A stretch of 27,069 nucleotides of DNA from Firmicutes bacterium UBA5774 (GTDB lineage Bacteria; Bacillota; Clostridia; Peptostreptococcales; Anaerovoracaceae), in assembly GCA_002418625.1 (NCBI GenBank), contig DIEM01000063.1, positions 11,041-38,109 of the forward strand, read 5' to 3'. A model generated the notes under the pieces. It did not search any database and was not told the origin of the DNA. It worked only from the letters and a program-made list of their open reading frames with translations. Below, piece after piece: positions 5,411 through 13,132 of the stretch. Within the stretch, counting starts at the first letter, position 1. Each line of letters starts with the position of its first letter. Position numbers and translations under genes: made by a program.

Positions 5411-7600
5411 ATGGAGATTCGGATAGCGCTGGCCGGGAACCCCAACAGCGGAAAAACAACGATGTTCAACGACCTGACCGGCAGCACCCAGTATGTGGGC
5501 AACTGGCCGGGCGTTACGGTCGAGCGGAAAGAAGGCAAACTGAAAAGCAGCAAAGGAATCCTGATTCAGGATCTGCCCGGGGTGTATTCCCTGTCCCCCT
5601 ATACACTGGAGGAGGTCGTGACCAGGAATTATCTGATCGATGAAAAGCCGGACGGCATAATAAATATCGTCGACGCTTCAAATATTGAGAGAAATCTGTT
5701 TCTGACAACCCAGCTTACCGAGCTTGGCTTGCCTGTGACAGTGGCTTTGAACATGATGGATATCGTCAGGAAGAATGGGGACGCCATCGATAGCAAAAAG
5801 CTTTCGGACGCCCTCGGATGCAGTGTCGTCGAGGCATCTGCGGCTAGAGGAGAAGGGACGGGGGAATCTGCTGAAAAGCTTCTTGAGATGATACGTTCCG
5901 GCAAAAAAACCGCTCCGCGCCATGTTTTCAGCGGGCCGGTGGAGCATGCGCTTGCGCATATAGAGGAAGCCATACGGAGCATCGTTCGTCCTGAGCTTCT
6001 AAGATGGTTCGCGATAAAGGTTTTTGAGCGGGATGAAAAGGTGGCGGCACAGCTTGATCTCGATGCTGCGTTGAAAGCAGCGATAGAACAGATCATAATT
6101 GATTGCGAGACTGAAATGGATGATGATTCTGAAAGCATTATCATCAGCGAGCGGTATGCTTATATTGGACGGGTCATGGATCTTTGCGTGAAGAAACGCG
6201 CTAAGAAGCATGAACTCACAACATCTGATAAAATTGACAGGATCGTCACCAATCGTATTTTGGCGCTGCCGATTTTCACGGTCGTCATGTTCCTGGTATA
6301 TTTCATATCGGTAACGACAGTCGGGAATATTGTGACAGGCTTTACGAACGACACGCTGTTCGGCAGCTGGATCAGCGGTCCGCTATCGCAGGGGCTGGAA
6401 AGCATAGGCGTGGCTGGCTGGATGATCAGCCTTGCCGTTGACGGGATTGTTGGCGGCGTTGGTACCGTGCTGGGTTTTGTGCCGCAAATGATGATCCTGT
6501 TTTTCTTCCTTGCCGTACTTGAAGAGTGTGGCTATATGGCCAGAGTTGCCTTTATCATGGACAGGCTGTTCAAGAAATTCGGACTTTCCGGCAAATCCTT
6601 CATTCCGCTGCTCATCGGAACCGGATGCTCGATTCCAGGCATTATGGCATCGCGCACCATCGAAAACGACAGGGACAGAAGGATGACGGTCATTACAACG
6701 TCCTTCATCCCATGCGGCGCAAAAATGCCGATGATCGCGCTCATTGCGGGAGCCATGTTTGGCGGTACGTGGTGGGTGGCGCCCAGCGCATACTTCATGG
6801 GCATCGCGGCTGTTATAATATCAGGGATCATATTGAAAAAGACACGATTATTCACGGGGGCTCCGGCGCCCTTCGTCATGGAACTGCCTACTTATCATAT
6901 GCCGACAGCGGCGGCGGTGCTGCGCAGCATGTGGGAGAGGGGATGGTCCTTCATCCGAAAGGCGGGGACCATTATCCTTGTCGCGAGTGTCGTGATCTGG
7001 TTCCTGTCCAGTTTTGGGCGTGTCAATGGGACCTTTGGCATGACTGCGGAATTGAACGAGAGCATTTTGGCGGCCCTTGGCAGCTTCATCGCACCCGTTT
7101 TCACTCCTTTGGGCTTTGGCACCTGGGAAGCGGCGGTGGCAACGATAATGGGTCTGGTGGCCAAAGAGGAAGTGGTAGCTGTTTTTGGTGTGCTTTACGG
7201 TGTGTCCGGAAATACTGCTGAAACAGCCGGATATGCAGCCAATGCAGGACTGGGTGGCATCGCAGCTTCCTTTACCGCACTCGGAGCGTATGCGTTCATG
7301 GCTTTCAATCTCTTGTGCGCGCCATGCTTTGCCGCGATCGGCGCAATAAGGCGCGAGATGAACAGCGCCGCGTGGACCTGGTTTGCCATCGGCTATCAAA
7401 CGATGTTTGCCTATTCGATCGCTCTTATGATCTATCAGTTCGGATTGTTTTTCTCGGGTGGGGGATTCAATGCGGGAACATTGGCAGCGCTTATGATACT
7501 GGCGCTGATGACGAGCCTGCTGGCTCGAAAAGGCGGCAGCAGGCAACAGGGATGCAAAAGCTCCCTGAAAGCAAAGGAGGATGCGATATGTCAACGCTGA
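5411..7600 (+). CDS. feoB: Ferrous iron transport protein B (GTPase-permease)
   Basis: 729 residues from ATG 5411. GGGAGG (5396-5401) abuts the alternative ATG 5402, so the second start is better spaced. The N-terminal GTPase domain has G1 GNPNSGKT (9-16), G2 threonine T36, G3 DLPG (54-57), G4 NMMD (114-117) and G5 SAARGEG (143-149). A helical GDI-like region follows, then a multi-span membrane core with GCSIPGIMASR and PCGAKMP, the paired gate motifs of FeoB, and a late APCFAA motif. It imports Fe(II) across the cytoplasmic membrane. Length and motifs are complete. It is preceded by two feoA genes and overlaps the next small gene by 13 bp. Operator 3 and a hairpin lie just upstream. Confidence 0.97.
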   Translation: MEIRIALAGNPNSGKTTMFNDLTGSTQYVGNWPGVTVERKEGKLKSSKGILIQDLPGVYSLSPYTLEEVVTRNYLIDEKPDGIINIVDASNIERNLFLTTQLTELGLPVTVALNMMDIVRKNGDAIDSKKLSDALGCSVVEASAARGEGTGESAEKLLEMIRSGKKTAPRHVFSGPVEHALAHIEEAIRSIVRPELLRWFAIKVFERDEKVAAQLDLDAALKAAIEQIIIDCETEMDDDSESIIISERYAYIGRVMDLCVKKRAKKHELTTSDKIDRIVTNRILALPIFTVVMFLVYFISVTTVGNIVTGFTNDTLFGSWISGPLSQGLESIGVAGWMISLAVDGIVGGVGTVLGFVPQMMILFFFLAVLEECGYMARVAFIMDRLFKKFGLSGKSFIPLLIGTGCSIPGIMASRTIENDRDRRMTVITTSFIPCGAKMPMIALIAGAMFGGTWWVAPSAYFMGIAAVIISGIILKKTRLFTGAPAPFVMELPTYHMPTAAAVLRSMWERGWSFIRKAGTIILVASVVIWFLSSFGRVNGTFGMTAELNESILAALGSFIAPVFTPLGFGTWEAAVATIMGLVAKEEVVAVFGVLYGVSGNTAETAGYAANAGLGGIAASFTALGAYAFMAFNLLCAPCFAAIGAIRREMNSAAWTWFAIGYQTMFAYSIALMIYQFGLFFSGGGFNAGTLAALMILALMTSLLARKGGSRQQGCKSSLKAKEDAICQR

Positions 7601-7731
7601 TCATTGGATCGATCATAGCGGCCGCGGTCGGCCTGGCCTGTTATACTATGGCAATGGACAGGAAGGCGGCCAAGGAGCAGGGCTGCTCAGGCACATGCGC
7701 AGGTTGCCCGCATGCCAGGAAGTGTGTATAA
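7588..7731 (+). CDS. FeoB-associated Cys-rich membrane peptide
   Basis: 47 residues from ATG 7588, with AAAGGAGG at 7573-7580, inside the end of feoB. One N-terminal membrane helix (about 3-21) is followed by a basic linker and a short cysteine tail with C33, C37, C40 and C46 (CSGTCAGCPHARKC). This matches the small FeoB-associated Cys-rich proteins found after feoB in many Firmicutes, which may bind or relay iron at the cytoplasmic side of the transporter, although the mechanism is not settled. The 13-bp overlap with feoB implies coupled translation and a fixed ratio to FeoB. A strong hairpin terminator follows. Confidence 0.88.
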   Translation: MSTLIIGSIIAAAVGLACYTMAMDRKAAKEQGCSGTCAGCPHARKCV

Positions 7732-7755
7732 GAAATATGATAAAATGATCATGAA

Positions 7756-7786
7756 AAGGGGTGTGGAGAAATGTTCCACACCCCTT
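7756..7786. terminator. Bidirectional rho-independent terminator
   Basis: AAGGGGTGTGGA (7756-7767) and TCCACACCCCTT (7775-7786) form a perfect 12-bp stem with a 7-nt loop. On plus it is followed by GTTTG and ends the feo operon; on minus it is followed by TTTC after the stem's own TT and ends the rubrerythrin transcript. Confidence 0.85.
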
Positions 7787-7812
7787 GTTTGCATGATCGG
7801 ATGGTTCTATGC

Positions 7813-8307
7813 TTAGTATTTGATGAATTTTGAGCCTGGGACACCGCAGATCGGGCACTTTTCGGGAATTTCCTTCTCGATGTTTCCGCAGACCGGGCAG
7901 AGATAATAGAAGATTTCTTCGGTCTGGCCGAGATTGTCAAGTGCTTCCTGATAAAGCCTGGCATGCACTTCCTCGGCTTTCATGGCAAAAGTGAACGAAA
8001 GAAGGGCCGCTTTGTTTCCTTCCGCTTCTGCTTCCTTGACAAAATCGGGATACATATCCTTATACTCGTGAGTTTCACCCATGACGGCATCCTTGAGGTT
8101 TTCGGATGTGTCGCTTATTTTGCCGGCGACTTCAAAATGCTTGAGCGCATGCAGGGTTTCTGCGTCCGAGGCAGCCTTGAACAGTTTGGCGGCATTGGTC
8201 TTGCCTTCCGCTTCGGCCTTTTTTGAATAGGCCAGATATTTGCGGTTGGCCTGGGATTCACCCGCGAAGGCTTCCATAAGGTTTTTCAGTGTTTTTTGTT
8301 CTTCCAT
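7813..8307 (-). CDS. rbr: Rubrerythrin
   Basis: 164 residues from the ATG at 8305-8307. The upstream in-frame ATG (8322) overlaps its own GGAGG, which is instead spaced 8 nt before the chosen start. The N-terminal ferritin-like four-helix domain carries the diiron ligand pattern: E17 in GES, E50 with H53, E81 in ETHEY, and E112/E113 with H115. The C-terminal rubredoxin-type site is C137-x2-C140 and C151-x2-C154. Rubrerythrin reduces hydrogen peroxide in anaerobes using electrons from rubredoxin. It shares its strand with a DUF454 gene and perR, which supports a peroxide-defence role; PerR control is likely but no clear PerR box is visible directly upstream of this gene. Confidence 0.95.
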   Translation of the reverse strand: MEEQKTLKNLMEAFAGESQANRKYLAYSKKAEAEGKTNAAKLFKAASDAETLHALKHFEVAGKISDTSENLKDAVMGETHEYKDMYPDFVKEAEAEGNKAALLSFTFAMKAEEVHARLYQEALDNLGQTEEIFYYLCPVCGNIEKEIPEKCPICGVPGSKFIKY

Positions 8308-8408
8308 TGTTGTTTCCTCCATTATTCTTTTGAAATTTACTTATTAAGCAGCGGTCCGACGTGAACGCGGCGTTTTTCCCGTCCAGGCCGATGATCGCGG
8401 TCTGTCTG

Positions 8409-8831
8409 TCAAGTATGATCGGTTTCAGCAATAGCTGCTTCTTCAGGAACCAGCGTCTTGAGCGATATCAGATGGATGCTGACACAGATGCCGATGACGG
8501 CAAGCAGGATCCTGAAAGGCAGGCTCGGGAGCAAAATCATTGAAATCGAAAGCGTCAGCCAAAGAAAGACCAGCGCGCAGATTTTTGTGCTTTTTGGTAT
8601 GGCTTTATACGTGATGTAATTATAGATGTACATGCCGAGGATTTTATGGTTCAGAAGCCAGTTATAGAGTCTTTTGGAGCTTCTAAGGTACAGGAAGGAC
8701 GCCAGCAGAAGAAACGGCGTCGTCGGCAGCACGGGGATAAAGATGCCGACAGCGCCAAGGACCAGGCAAATGGAGCCCGCAAGGATCATCATATATTTCT
8801 TGATCTTTTCAATAGTCATGATACCGGTCAT
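8409..8831 (-). CDS. DUF454 (YbaN-like) small membrane protein
   Basis: 140 residues. The family signature is GAVGIFIPVLPTTPFLLLAS at 26-45, a hydrophobic segment with the PVLPTTPFLLLA core of DUF454. It is followed by a charged SSKRLYNWLLNHKILGMYI stretch and two further membrane helices near the C-terminus. The E. coli homologue YbaN has no assigned biochemical function that I know of. AGAGAGG lies close to the chosen start; a start 12 bp inward (8819) is possible. It lies between perR (54 bp upstream) and rubrerythrin (101 bp downstream) on the same strand, so it may be part of a peroxide-stress group. Confidence 0.85.
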   Translation of the reverse strand: MTGIMTIEKIKKYMMILAGSICLVLGAVGIFIPVLPTTPFLLLASFLYLRSSKRLYNWLLNHKILGMYIYNYITYKAIPKSTKICALVFLWLTLSISMILLPSLPFRILLAVIGICVSIHLISLKTLVPEEAAIAETDHT

Positions 8832-8885
8832 CCATCCTCTCTGAATACTGGAACAAGGCGCCGCTTATTGATCAGGTACGGCCGG

Positions 8886-9305
8886 TCAGCCATTATCAAG
8901 GCATCTGGGGCAGATTCCCTTGAAATAAAGATGCTTGTCGCTTATTTGAAAACCGTCCAGATCCTTGACTTCAATGTTGTCGATATCGGCTCCGAAATCG
9001 TAGATGGCGCCGCAGGCTTCACATTTGAAGTGTCCATGGGCTTTGACCCGGATATCGTACCGGGATTCGTTGTTTTCGATTGCCACGACTTTGACAAGTC
9101 CCGCCTCAATAAAGGAATTAAGGGTATTGTACACTGTGGATTTTGAAAGCGCAGGCATCCTGTCATGGAGGCTGCAGTAAATCTGGTCCGCAGTCGGATG
9201 GCAGAGATGGCTCATGAGGTACTCAAGCACTCTGATACGCTGGTAAGAAGTGCGTATGCCCGTGTTTGCCAGCAGTGCAGACAATTCTTTATAAGATTCC
9301 TTCAT
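8886..9305 (-). CDS. perR: PerR-type peroxide-responsive repressor (Fur family)
   Basis: 139 residues, preceded by GGGAGAAGGA. N-terminal winged helix with the H36-P-T-A-D segment. Compared with Bacillus subtilis PerR, the regulatory metal ligands align one residue earlier: H36, D84, H90, H92 and D103. An aspartate at the last position, rather than Fur's glutamate, is typical of PerR. The structural zinc site has C95-x2-C98 and C132-x2-C135. PerR with Fe(II) represses peroxide genes and is inactivated when H2O2 oxidises a ligand histidine. Two PerR-box-like sequences lie upstream (9365-9391), so autoregulation is likely, and the divergent ZIP transporter gene could share this control. A Fur or Zur call is less likely given the ligand set. 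Confidence 0.93.
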   Translation of the reverse strand: MKESYKELSALLANTGIRTSYQRIRVLEYLMSHLCHPTADQIYCSLHDRMPALSKSTVYNTLNSFIEAGLVKVVAIENNESRYDIRVKAHGHFKCEACGAIYDFGADIDNIEVKDLDGFQISDKHLYFKGICPRCLDNG

Positions 9306-9364
9306 TATTCCTTCTCCCTATGTATGAGAAGATACAAACACGAATTTTAAACAATATTCTGAAA

Positions 9365-9391
9365 TTGTAATGATTATAAAAATAATTATAG
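9365..9391. promoter_or_regulatory. Two overlapping PerR/Fur-type boxes
   Basis: TTGTAATGATTATAA at 9365-9379 matches the 7-1-7 PerR consensus TTATAATNATTATAA with one mismatch (central N excluded). A second, weaker copy, TAAAAATAATTATAG at 9377-9391, overlaps it with three mismatches. They lie 60-86 bp upstream of perR and 105-131 bp upstream of the ZIP gene. Confidence 0.72.
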
Positions 9392-9404
9392 TTTTTCTTT
9401 GTGA

Positions 9405-9433
9405 TTGTGTCAATGCCTCATATGGATTAATAT
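9405..9433 (+). promoter_or_regulatory. Possible promoter of the ZIP transporter gene
   Basis: TTGTGT (9405-9410), a 17-bp spacer and TAATAT (9428-9433). It is a weak match, but properly spaced and just downstream of the PerR-type boxes. Confidence 0.35.
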
Positions 9434-9495
9434 AGAAATGTAGGCATAATATTTATTGTATTTTCGACACAGTATCACGATCGGAGGTGCTGCGG

Positions 9496-10305
9496 ATGCG
9501 TTTCATCATGGACTTGGATCCCGTCGCACAGGCTCTGCTGGCGACATGCTTTACATGGCTTGTCACGGCGCTCGGGGCTGGCATGGTATTTTTTTTCAAA
9601 ACCATCAACCGGATTGTTCTTGATTCGATGCTGGGCTTTGCAGCGGGTGTCATGATCGCCGCAAGCTTCTGGTCGCTTCTTGCGCCGGCGATAGAAATGT
9701 CCGAGCAGGCAGGCAAGGCGCCATGGGCCGCGCCGCTGATCGGTTTTCTGCTTGGCGGCGCGTTCCTTAAACTGGCGGATTCTCTGATACCCCATGTCCA
9801 TATGGACATGCCGACCAGTGAAGCGGAGGGGCTGAAAACAGGCTGGAAGCGGAGTGTGCTCCTGGTCACGGCGATTACGCTCCATAATATTCCCGAAGGA
9901 TTGGCGGTCGGGGTAGCCTTCGGCGCTGCAGCAGCAGGATTGCCGTCGGCGACTCTTGCCGGCGCGGTAGTGCTGGCAATCGGTATAGGGCTTCAGAATT
10001 TTCCTGAGGGTGCGGCCGTATCGATACCGCTTAGAAGAGAAGGGCTTTCCAGACGAAAATGCTTTTTTTACGGTCAGCTGTCAGGTGTTGTGGAGCCGAT
10101 GGCCGGAGTTCTCGGCGCCTTCGCCGTATTGGCGATGCAGCCCTTATTGCCGTATGCGCTGTCGTTCGCGGCGGGTGCGATGATTTATGTAGTCGTTGAG
10201 GAATTGATCCCGGAAGCACAGACAAGCGGGAATTCGGATATAGCAACAATCGGTACGATGCTCGGCTTTGCGGTGATGATGGTGCTGGATGTGGCTTTGG
10301 GATGA
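9496..10305 (+). CDS. ZIP family divalent metal transporter
   Basis: 269 residues from ATG 9496. TCGGAGGTG (9481-9489) fits this start, whereas GTG 9487 overlaps the site. It has about eight membrane helices. The ZIP transport-site motifs are HNIPEGLAVG (130-139) and QNFPEGAAVSIPL (167-179) in the fourth and fifth helices, and a short histidine-containing loop PHVHMDM lies near 99-105. ZIP proteins carry Zn(II), Fe(II) or Mn(II) into the cytoplasm; the substrate here cannot be decided from sequence. It is divergent from perR, and this shared intergenic region suggests peroxide- or metal-linked control. It meets the EamA gene tail to tail with no spacer. Confidence 0.93.
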   Translation: MRFIMDLDPVAQALLATCFTWLVTALGAGMVFFFKTINRIVLDSMLGFAAGVMIAASFWSLLAPAIEMSEQAGKAPWAAPLIGFLLGGAFLKLADSLIPHVHMDMPTSEAEGLKTGWKRSVLLVTAITLHNIPEGLAVGVAFGAAAAGLPSATLAGAVVLAIGIGLQNFPEGAAVSIPLRREGLSRRKCFFYGQLSGVVEPMAGVLGAFAVLAMQPLLPYALSFAAGAMIYVVVEELIPEAQTSGNSDIATIGTMLGFAVMMVLDVALG

Positions 10306-11178
10306 TCAGGAGCCTGATTCCATGATGATGATGCTGACGACGATCAGCAGACCGCCGATGACGCCGAAGACGCCCAGCTTGTCGCCAAGCAGCAGCGCGG
10401 ACAACGCCGCGCCGGAAACTGGCTCGATCGAGAAGATGACTCCGACGCGCGCAGGGCTTATATAACGCTGGCTCGCGGTCTGGATCAAAAAAGCGGCTGC
10501 GGTGCAGAAAATGCCAAGGAACATCAGGATCGCAAGATCGAAAGCGGCCAGCTCCGCAGGGAAATCTTCCGTTGCAAAGGCAGCCGCGGCGGCGAATACC
10601 GAAATGAAAAACAGCTGGAAAATCGTCAGCAGCGCAACGTCCTGCTGCTTCGCGAGCCTGCCTACGAAGACCACATGAAAAGCGCCGCATACGGAACAAC
10701 AGAGGCAAAGAATGTCGCCGGGTGAAAGATGCCAGCCCATGCCTTGAGTGTATGAAATAAAAAACAGCCCCACAGTGCATAGGAAAATGCAGAAAAAGAC
10801 ACGTCCGGTGATCCGAACTTTAAATAGGAGCCGTGAGATCACGGGGATGATCAGGACGCCCAGGCAACAAAAAAATGAGGCCTTCGCACTTGTCGTGTAT
10901 TGGATGCCAACCGTCGCGAATACATACGTGAAAAACAGGAAAAAAGACAGAATCAGAGCGCTTTTAAGCAATTTTATATTGATAGAGCTGAATCTTTTGA
11001 AAAAAAACAGAGATAAAAGGACGGAAGCTATAAAAAAGCGCAAGGCTATTATATAAAAGGTCGGCATTGCTTCCGACATGACTTTCAAGGCCGGAAATCC
11101 AAGTCCCCAGACAAGCCCGACGAAAATGAGCCCTGCCACGGATAAATATTCTTTTCTTTTTTTATTTTCGATATCCAT
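10306..11178 (-). CDS. EamA/DMT family transporter
   Basis: 290 residues with about ten membrane helices in two EamA repeats. The first repeat has GLIFVGLVWGLGFPALKV (residues 16-33); the second includes RYISPARVGVIFSIEPVSGA near 245-264, a standard position for the conserved Ser-Glu-Pro of drug/metabolite transporters. Members export amino acids, metabolites or drugs; the substrate is unknown. The stop codon (10306-10308, minus) directly abuts the ZIP gene's stop (10303-10305), and no terminator is seen between them. The 220-bp AT-rich region upstream separates it from the divergent marR-like gene. Confidence 0.9.
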   Translation of the reverse strand: MDIENKKRKEYLSVAGLIFVGLVWGLGFPALKVMSEAMPTFYIIALRFFIASVLLSLFFFKRFSSINIKLLKSALILSFFLFFTYVFATVGIQYTTSAKASFFCCLGVLIIPVISRLLFKVRITGRVFFCIFLCTVGLFFISYTQGMGWHLSPGDILCLCCSVCGAFHVVFVGRLAKQQDVALLTIFQLFFISVFAAAAAFATEDFPAELAAFDLAILMFLGIFCTAAAFLIQTASQRYISPARVGVIFSIEPVSGAALSALLLGDKLGVFGVIGGLLIVVSIIIMESGS

Positions 11179-11324
11179 CGGATGACGATCCCCATTCTAT
11201 CAAATTATAGCGACCACATATATAGTATCAGATATTTCAATTGAAGTATCCACATTTTTCAATTCCTTTACGGCCGTCAGCGAAACGAACAGGAACGTAC
11301 GATGAAATTTTATTGCTGTTACTA

Positions 11325-11353
11325 TTGACACGGACAGGTAGACAATATAATAT
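11325..11353 (+). promoter_or_regulatory. Promoter of the marR-like operon
   Basis: TTGACA at 11325-11330, then either TATAAT at 11346-11351 (15-bp spacer) or TAATAT at 11348-11353 (17-bp spacer). It is followed directly by the dyad at 11361-11374. Confidence 0.7.
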
Positions 11354-11360
11354 CTATTAC

Positions 11361-11374
11361 GGTAACACGTTACC
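11361..11374. promoter_or_regulatory. Probable operator of the MarR-type regulator
   Basis: GGTAAC-AC-GTTACC has perfect 6-bp arms with a 2-bp centre, placed at the expected transcription start and 25 bp before the marR-like start codon. This is a typical autoregulatory MarR position. Confidence 0.68.
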
Positions 11375-11398
11375 TATAAATTCTGCGGAGGATAGGAC

Positions 11399-11893
11399 AT
11401 GGATAAATTGGATTCTATGAATGACGTGCAGTTTGTTTTCGGGGCGGTTCTCGTCGTCGCAAACAGAATGGATACATTGCTCGAAAGGGAACTTAAGGAA
11501 TTTGGCATAACCGCAAAGCAGTGGTTCATGTCCGTCGTCATGGACAATCTGTTCCTCGAGCCGCCAACGATCAAGGAACTGGCAAGAGAAATGGGGAGTT
11601 CACATCAGAATGTGAAGCAGGTCGCGCTCAAGCTTGAACAGAAGGGCTTGCTGACGCTGAAGAAGGATCCTAGGGATGCCAGGGCCACCAGGCTTCATCT
11701 GACAGATCAGAGCAGGCGTTTCTGGGATCGGACAGAGGAAAAGGGCATCGCTTATACAAAAGCGCTTTTCAAGGGGATCGATCCAAAAGACCTGTCTGCG
11801 GCAAGGCGTGCGCTGAAGCAGATGATCATGAACCTGTCGGCCATGGAACAACGGCCGTCGGTATTAGGAGAAAAAAACAATGAAGAATTTTAA
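11399..11893 (+). CDS. MarR family transcriptional regulator
   Basis: 164 residues with a winged-helix core: helix-turn-helix at about 56-83 (PTIKELAREMGSSHQNVKQ onward) and a wing with DPRDARATRLHLT at 90-102, the classic MarR DxRxxR signature. MarR dimers bind small palindromes and release on binding a ligand. GGAGGATAGGAC precedes the ATG. A promoter and a perfect dyad lie immediately upstream, so it is probably self-repressing. It overlaps the following membrane-protein gene by 14 bp, so that protein is likely its main target and perhaps linked to its unknown ligand. Confidence 0.9.
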   Translation: MDKLDSMNDVQFVFGAVLVVANRMDTLLERELKEFGITAKQWFMSVVMDNLFLEPPTIKELAREMGSSHQNVKQVALKLEQKGLLTLKKDPRDARATRLHLTDQSRRFWDRTEEKGIAYTKALFKGIDPKDLSAARRALKQMIMNLSAMEQRPSVLGEKNNEEF

Positions 11894-12755
11894 AATAATC
11901 AGAGCGCTTGCCATCCTGATCGTCGTGCTGTCGCTTGCCTCAAGCCTCGCAGGGCTCCTTTCCACAGGCGGAAACGGGCAATATGCATTTCGCGCGATCA
12001 ATGGATCGACAGTCCAGATACAGGGAACCGGTCTATACCGAAATGATTCCGTCTCAGTCGCCGCGCAGGGGATCGCATCCGACCTGATCACTCTTGCCGT
12101 GGGGATCCCGCTCCTTGCTTCGTCGCTGTATTTTGCTGGCAAGGGCTCCTTCAGGAGCAGGCTGCTCCTGACCGGAACGCTTGGATTTTTCCTGTACACT
12201 TATATGTCTTACACATTTTTGTGGATGTACAATCCATTCTTTATCGTGTATGTACTTTTAATGTCCTGCAGCCTTTTTGCGTTTATTCTGTCGATGATGT
12301 CCTTTGACATTGAAACGATCAAATCCATGTTCAAAAATGACATGCCTGTCCGGCTTCTTGGCGGGTTTCAGATATTCATCGCGATCGCCGTCGGACTTCT
12401 GTGGCTTGGCAAGATAGCGCCGTCCATCGTTGCCGGGACCGTACCGGCAGGACTGGATCATTATACGACACTCGTGATCCAGGCCATGGATCTTGGGATC
12501 GTCGTTCCGGCGGCATTGATGTCCGGGATCCTGCTGGTACGCAAAAGGCCTTATGGCTATCTTCTTTCATCTGTGATCATCATCAAGGGGATCACGATGC
12601 TCACGGCGATTTCAGCAATGATCATCAATCAGGCATTGTGCGGCGTCGCAATGAGCCCGATGGAAACCGCCCTGTTCCCGGCCCTCAATATTTTTGCGTT
12701 CATATGTCTGGCAATACTGATGAAAAGTGTCGTCGGGACCCACAAGCCTGCATAA
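11880..12755 (+). CDS. Multi-pass membrane protein of unknown function, co-expressed with MarR regulator
   Basis: 291 residues that I do not assign to a named family. The first hydrophobic segment (about 7-28) is followed by an extracytoplasmic loop of some 35 residues, then about seven further membrane helices and a short basic tail. It resembles membrane proteins annotated as hypothetical in Clostridia. Translation is coupled to the MarR gene through a 14-bp overlap, with AGGAG (11867-11871) inside that gene. Regulators of this type often control exporters or membrane modifiers, but nothing in the sequence shows transport activity, and no catalytic motif is evident. Confidence 0.75.
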   Translation: MKNFKIIRALAILIVVLSLASSLAGLLSTGGNGQYAFRAINGSTVQIQGTGLYRNDSVSVAAQGIASDLITLAVGIPLLASSLYFAGKGSFRSRLLLTGTLGFFLYTYMSYTFLWMYNPFFIVYVLLMSCSLFAFILSMMSFDIETIKSMFKNDMPVRLLGGFQIFIAIAVGLLWLGKIAPSIVAGTVPAGLDHYTTLVIQAMDLGIVVPAALMSGILLVRKRPYGYLLSSVIIIKGITMLTAISAMIINQALCGVAMSPMETALFPALNIFAFICLAILMKSVVGTHKPA

Positions 12756-12786
12756 GGCAAGTTGGTTCAGGGTCCAATCAATCAGC

Positions 12787-13098
12787 TATCCAAGGGAGCG
12801 GATAAAACGGTTCGGTGGCAGGATTTCCGGCGGGGAATATGATATAATTCTATTGCATTTCTCGCTGCATGATTTTCCGAAGGAATACCGGCCGGATATT
12901 GTCGGGCAGCTGGCTGAAAACCTCAAGCCTGCCGGCAGGCTGCGCATTCGTGAGCCGCTGGGCGGCAGCCACGGGATCCGCCTGCATGAAATCATCAATT
13001 TGCTTGAGCACACAAAAAAACTTGATTTCGAGTATAAAATAGTCAATAGCGTCTTCCTTGGCACCTATGCCGACATTGCGGCCACACGCAAGGCATAG
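12787..13098 (+). pseudogene. Remnant of a SAM-dependent methyltransferase (C-terminal part only)
   Basis: The open frame here reads EYDIILLHFSLHDFPKEYRP, then GQLAENLKPAGRLRIREPLG and an end containing FLGTYADIAATRK. This is the second half of a class I methyltransferase: motif IV-like acidic strand, post-motif helix and the LKPGGRL-type strand. The glycine-rich SAM-binding motif I and the preceding helices are absent. The 32 bp after the previous gene do not encode them, and no credible start codon with a ribosome binding site is present. It is best read as a decayed gene whose 5' part was deleted. It could alternatively be a short translated peptide, which I consider unlikely. Confidence 0.65.
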
Positions 13099-13132
13099 GG
13101 AACCGCCGGGGCAGTGCGGGTCAGGAGCGGAC

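Noticed and set aside
6848..7594. 248-codon open frame on the minus strand
   Set aside because: It lies wholly antisense to feoB, has no recognisable domain and a basic, low-complexity composition typical of a shadow frame.
8308..8408. Possible coding remnant or promoter between the DUF454 gene and rubrerythrin
   Set aside because: A short minus-strand stretch reads like protein but is too short to identify, and I could not find a convincing -35/-10 pair or PerR box.
10031..10780. 249-codon minus-strand frame across the ZIP/EamA junction
   Set aside because: It overlaps two well-supported genes and is rich in Arg and His, with no family resemblance.
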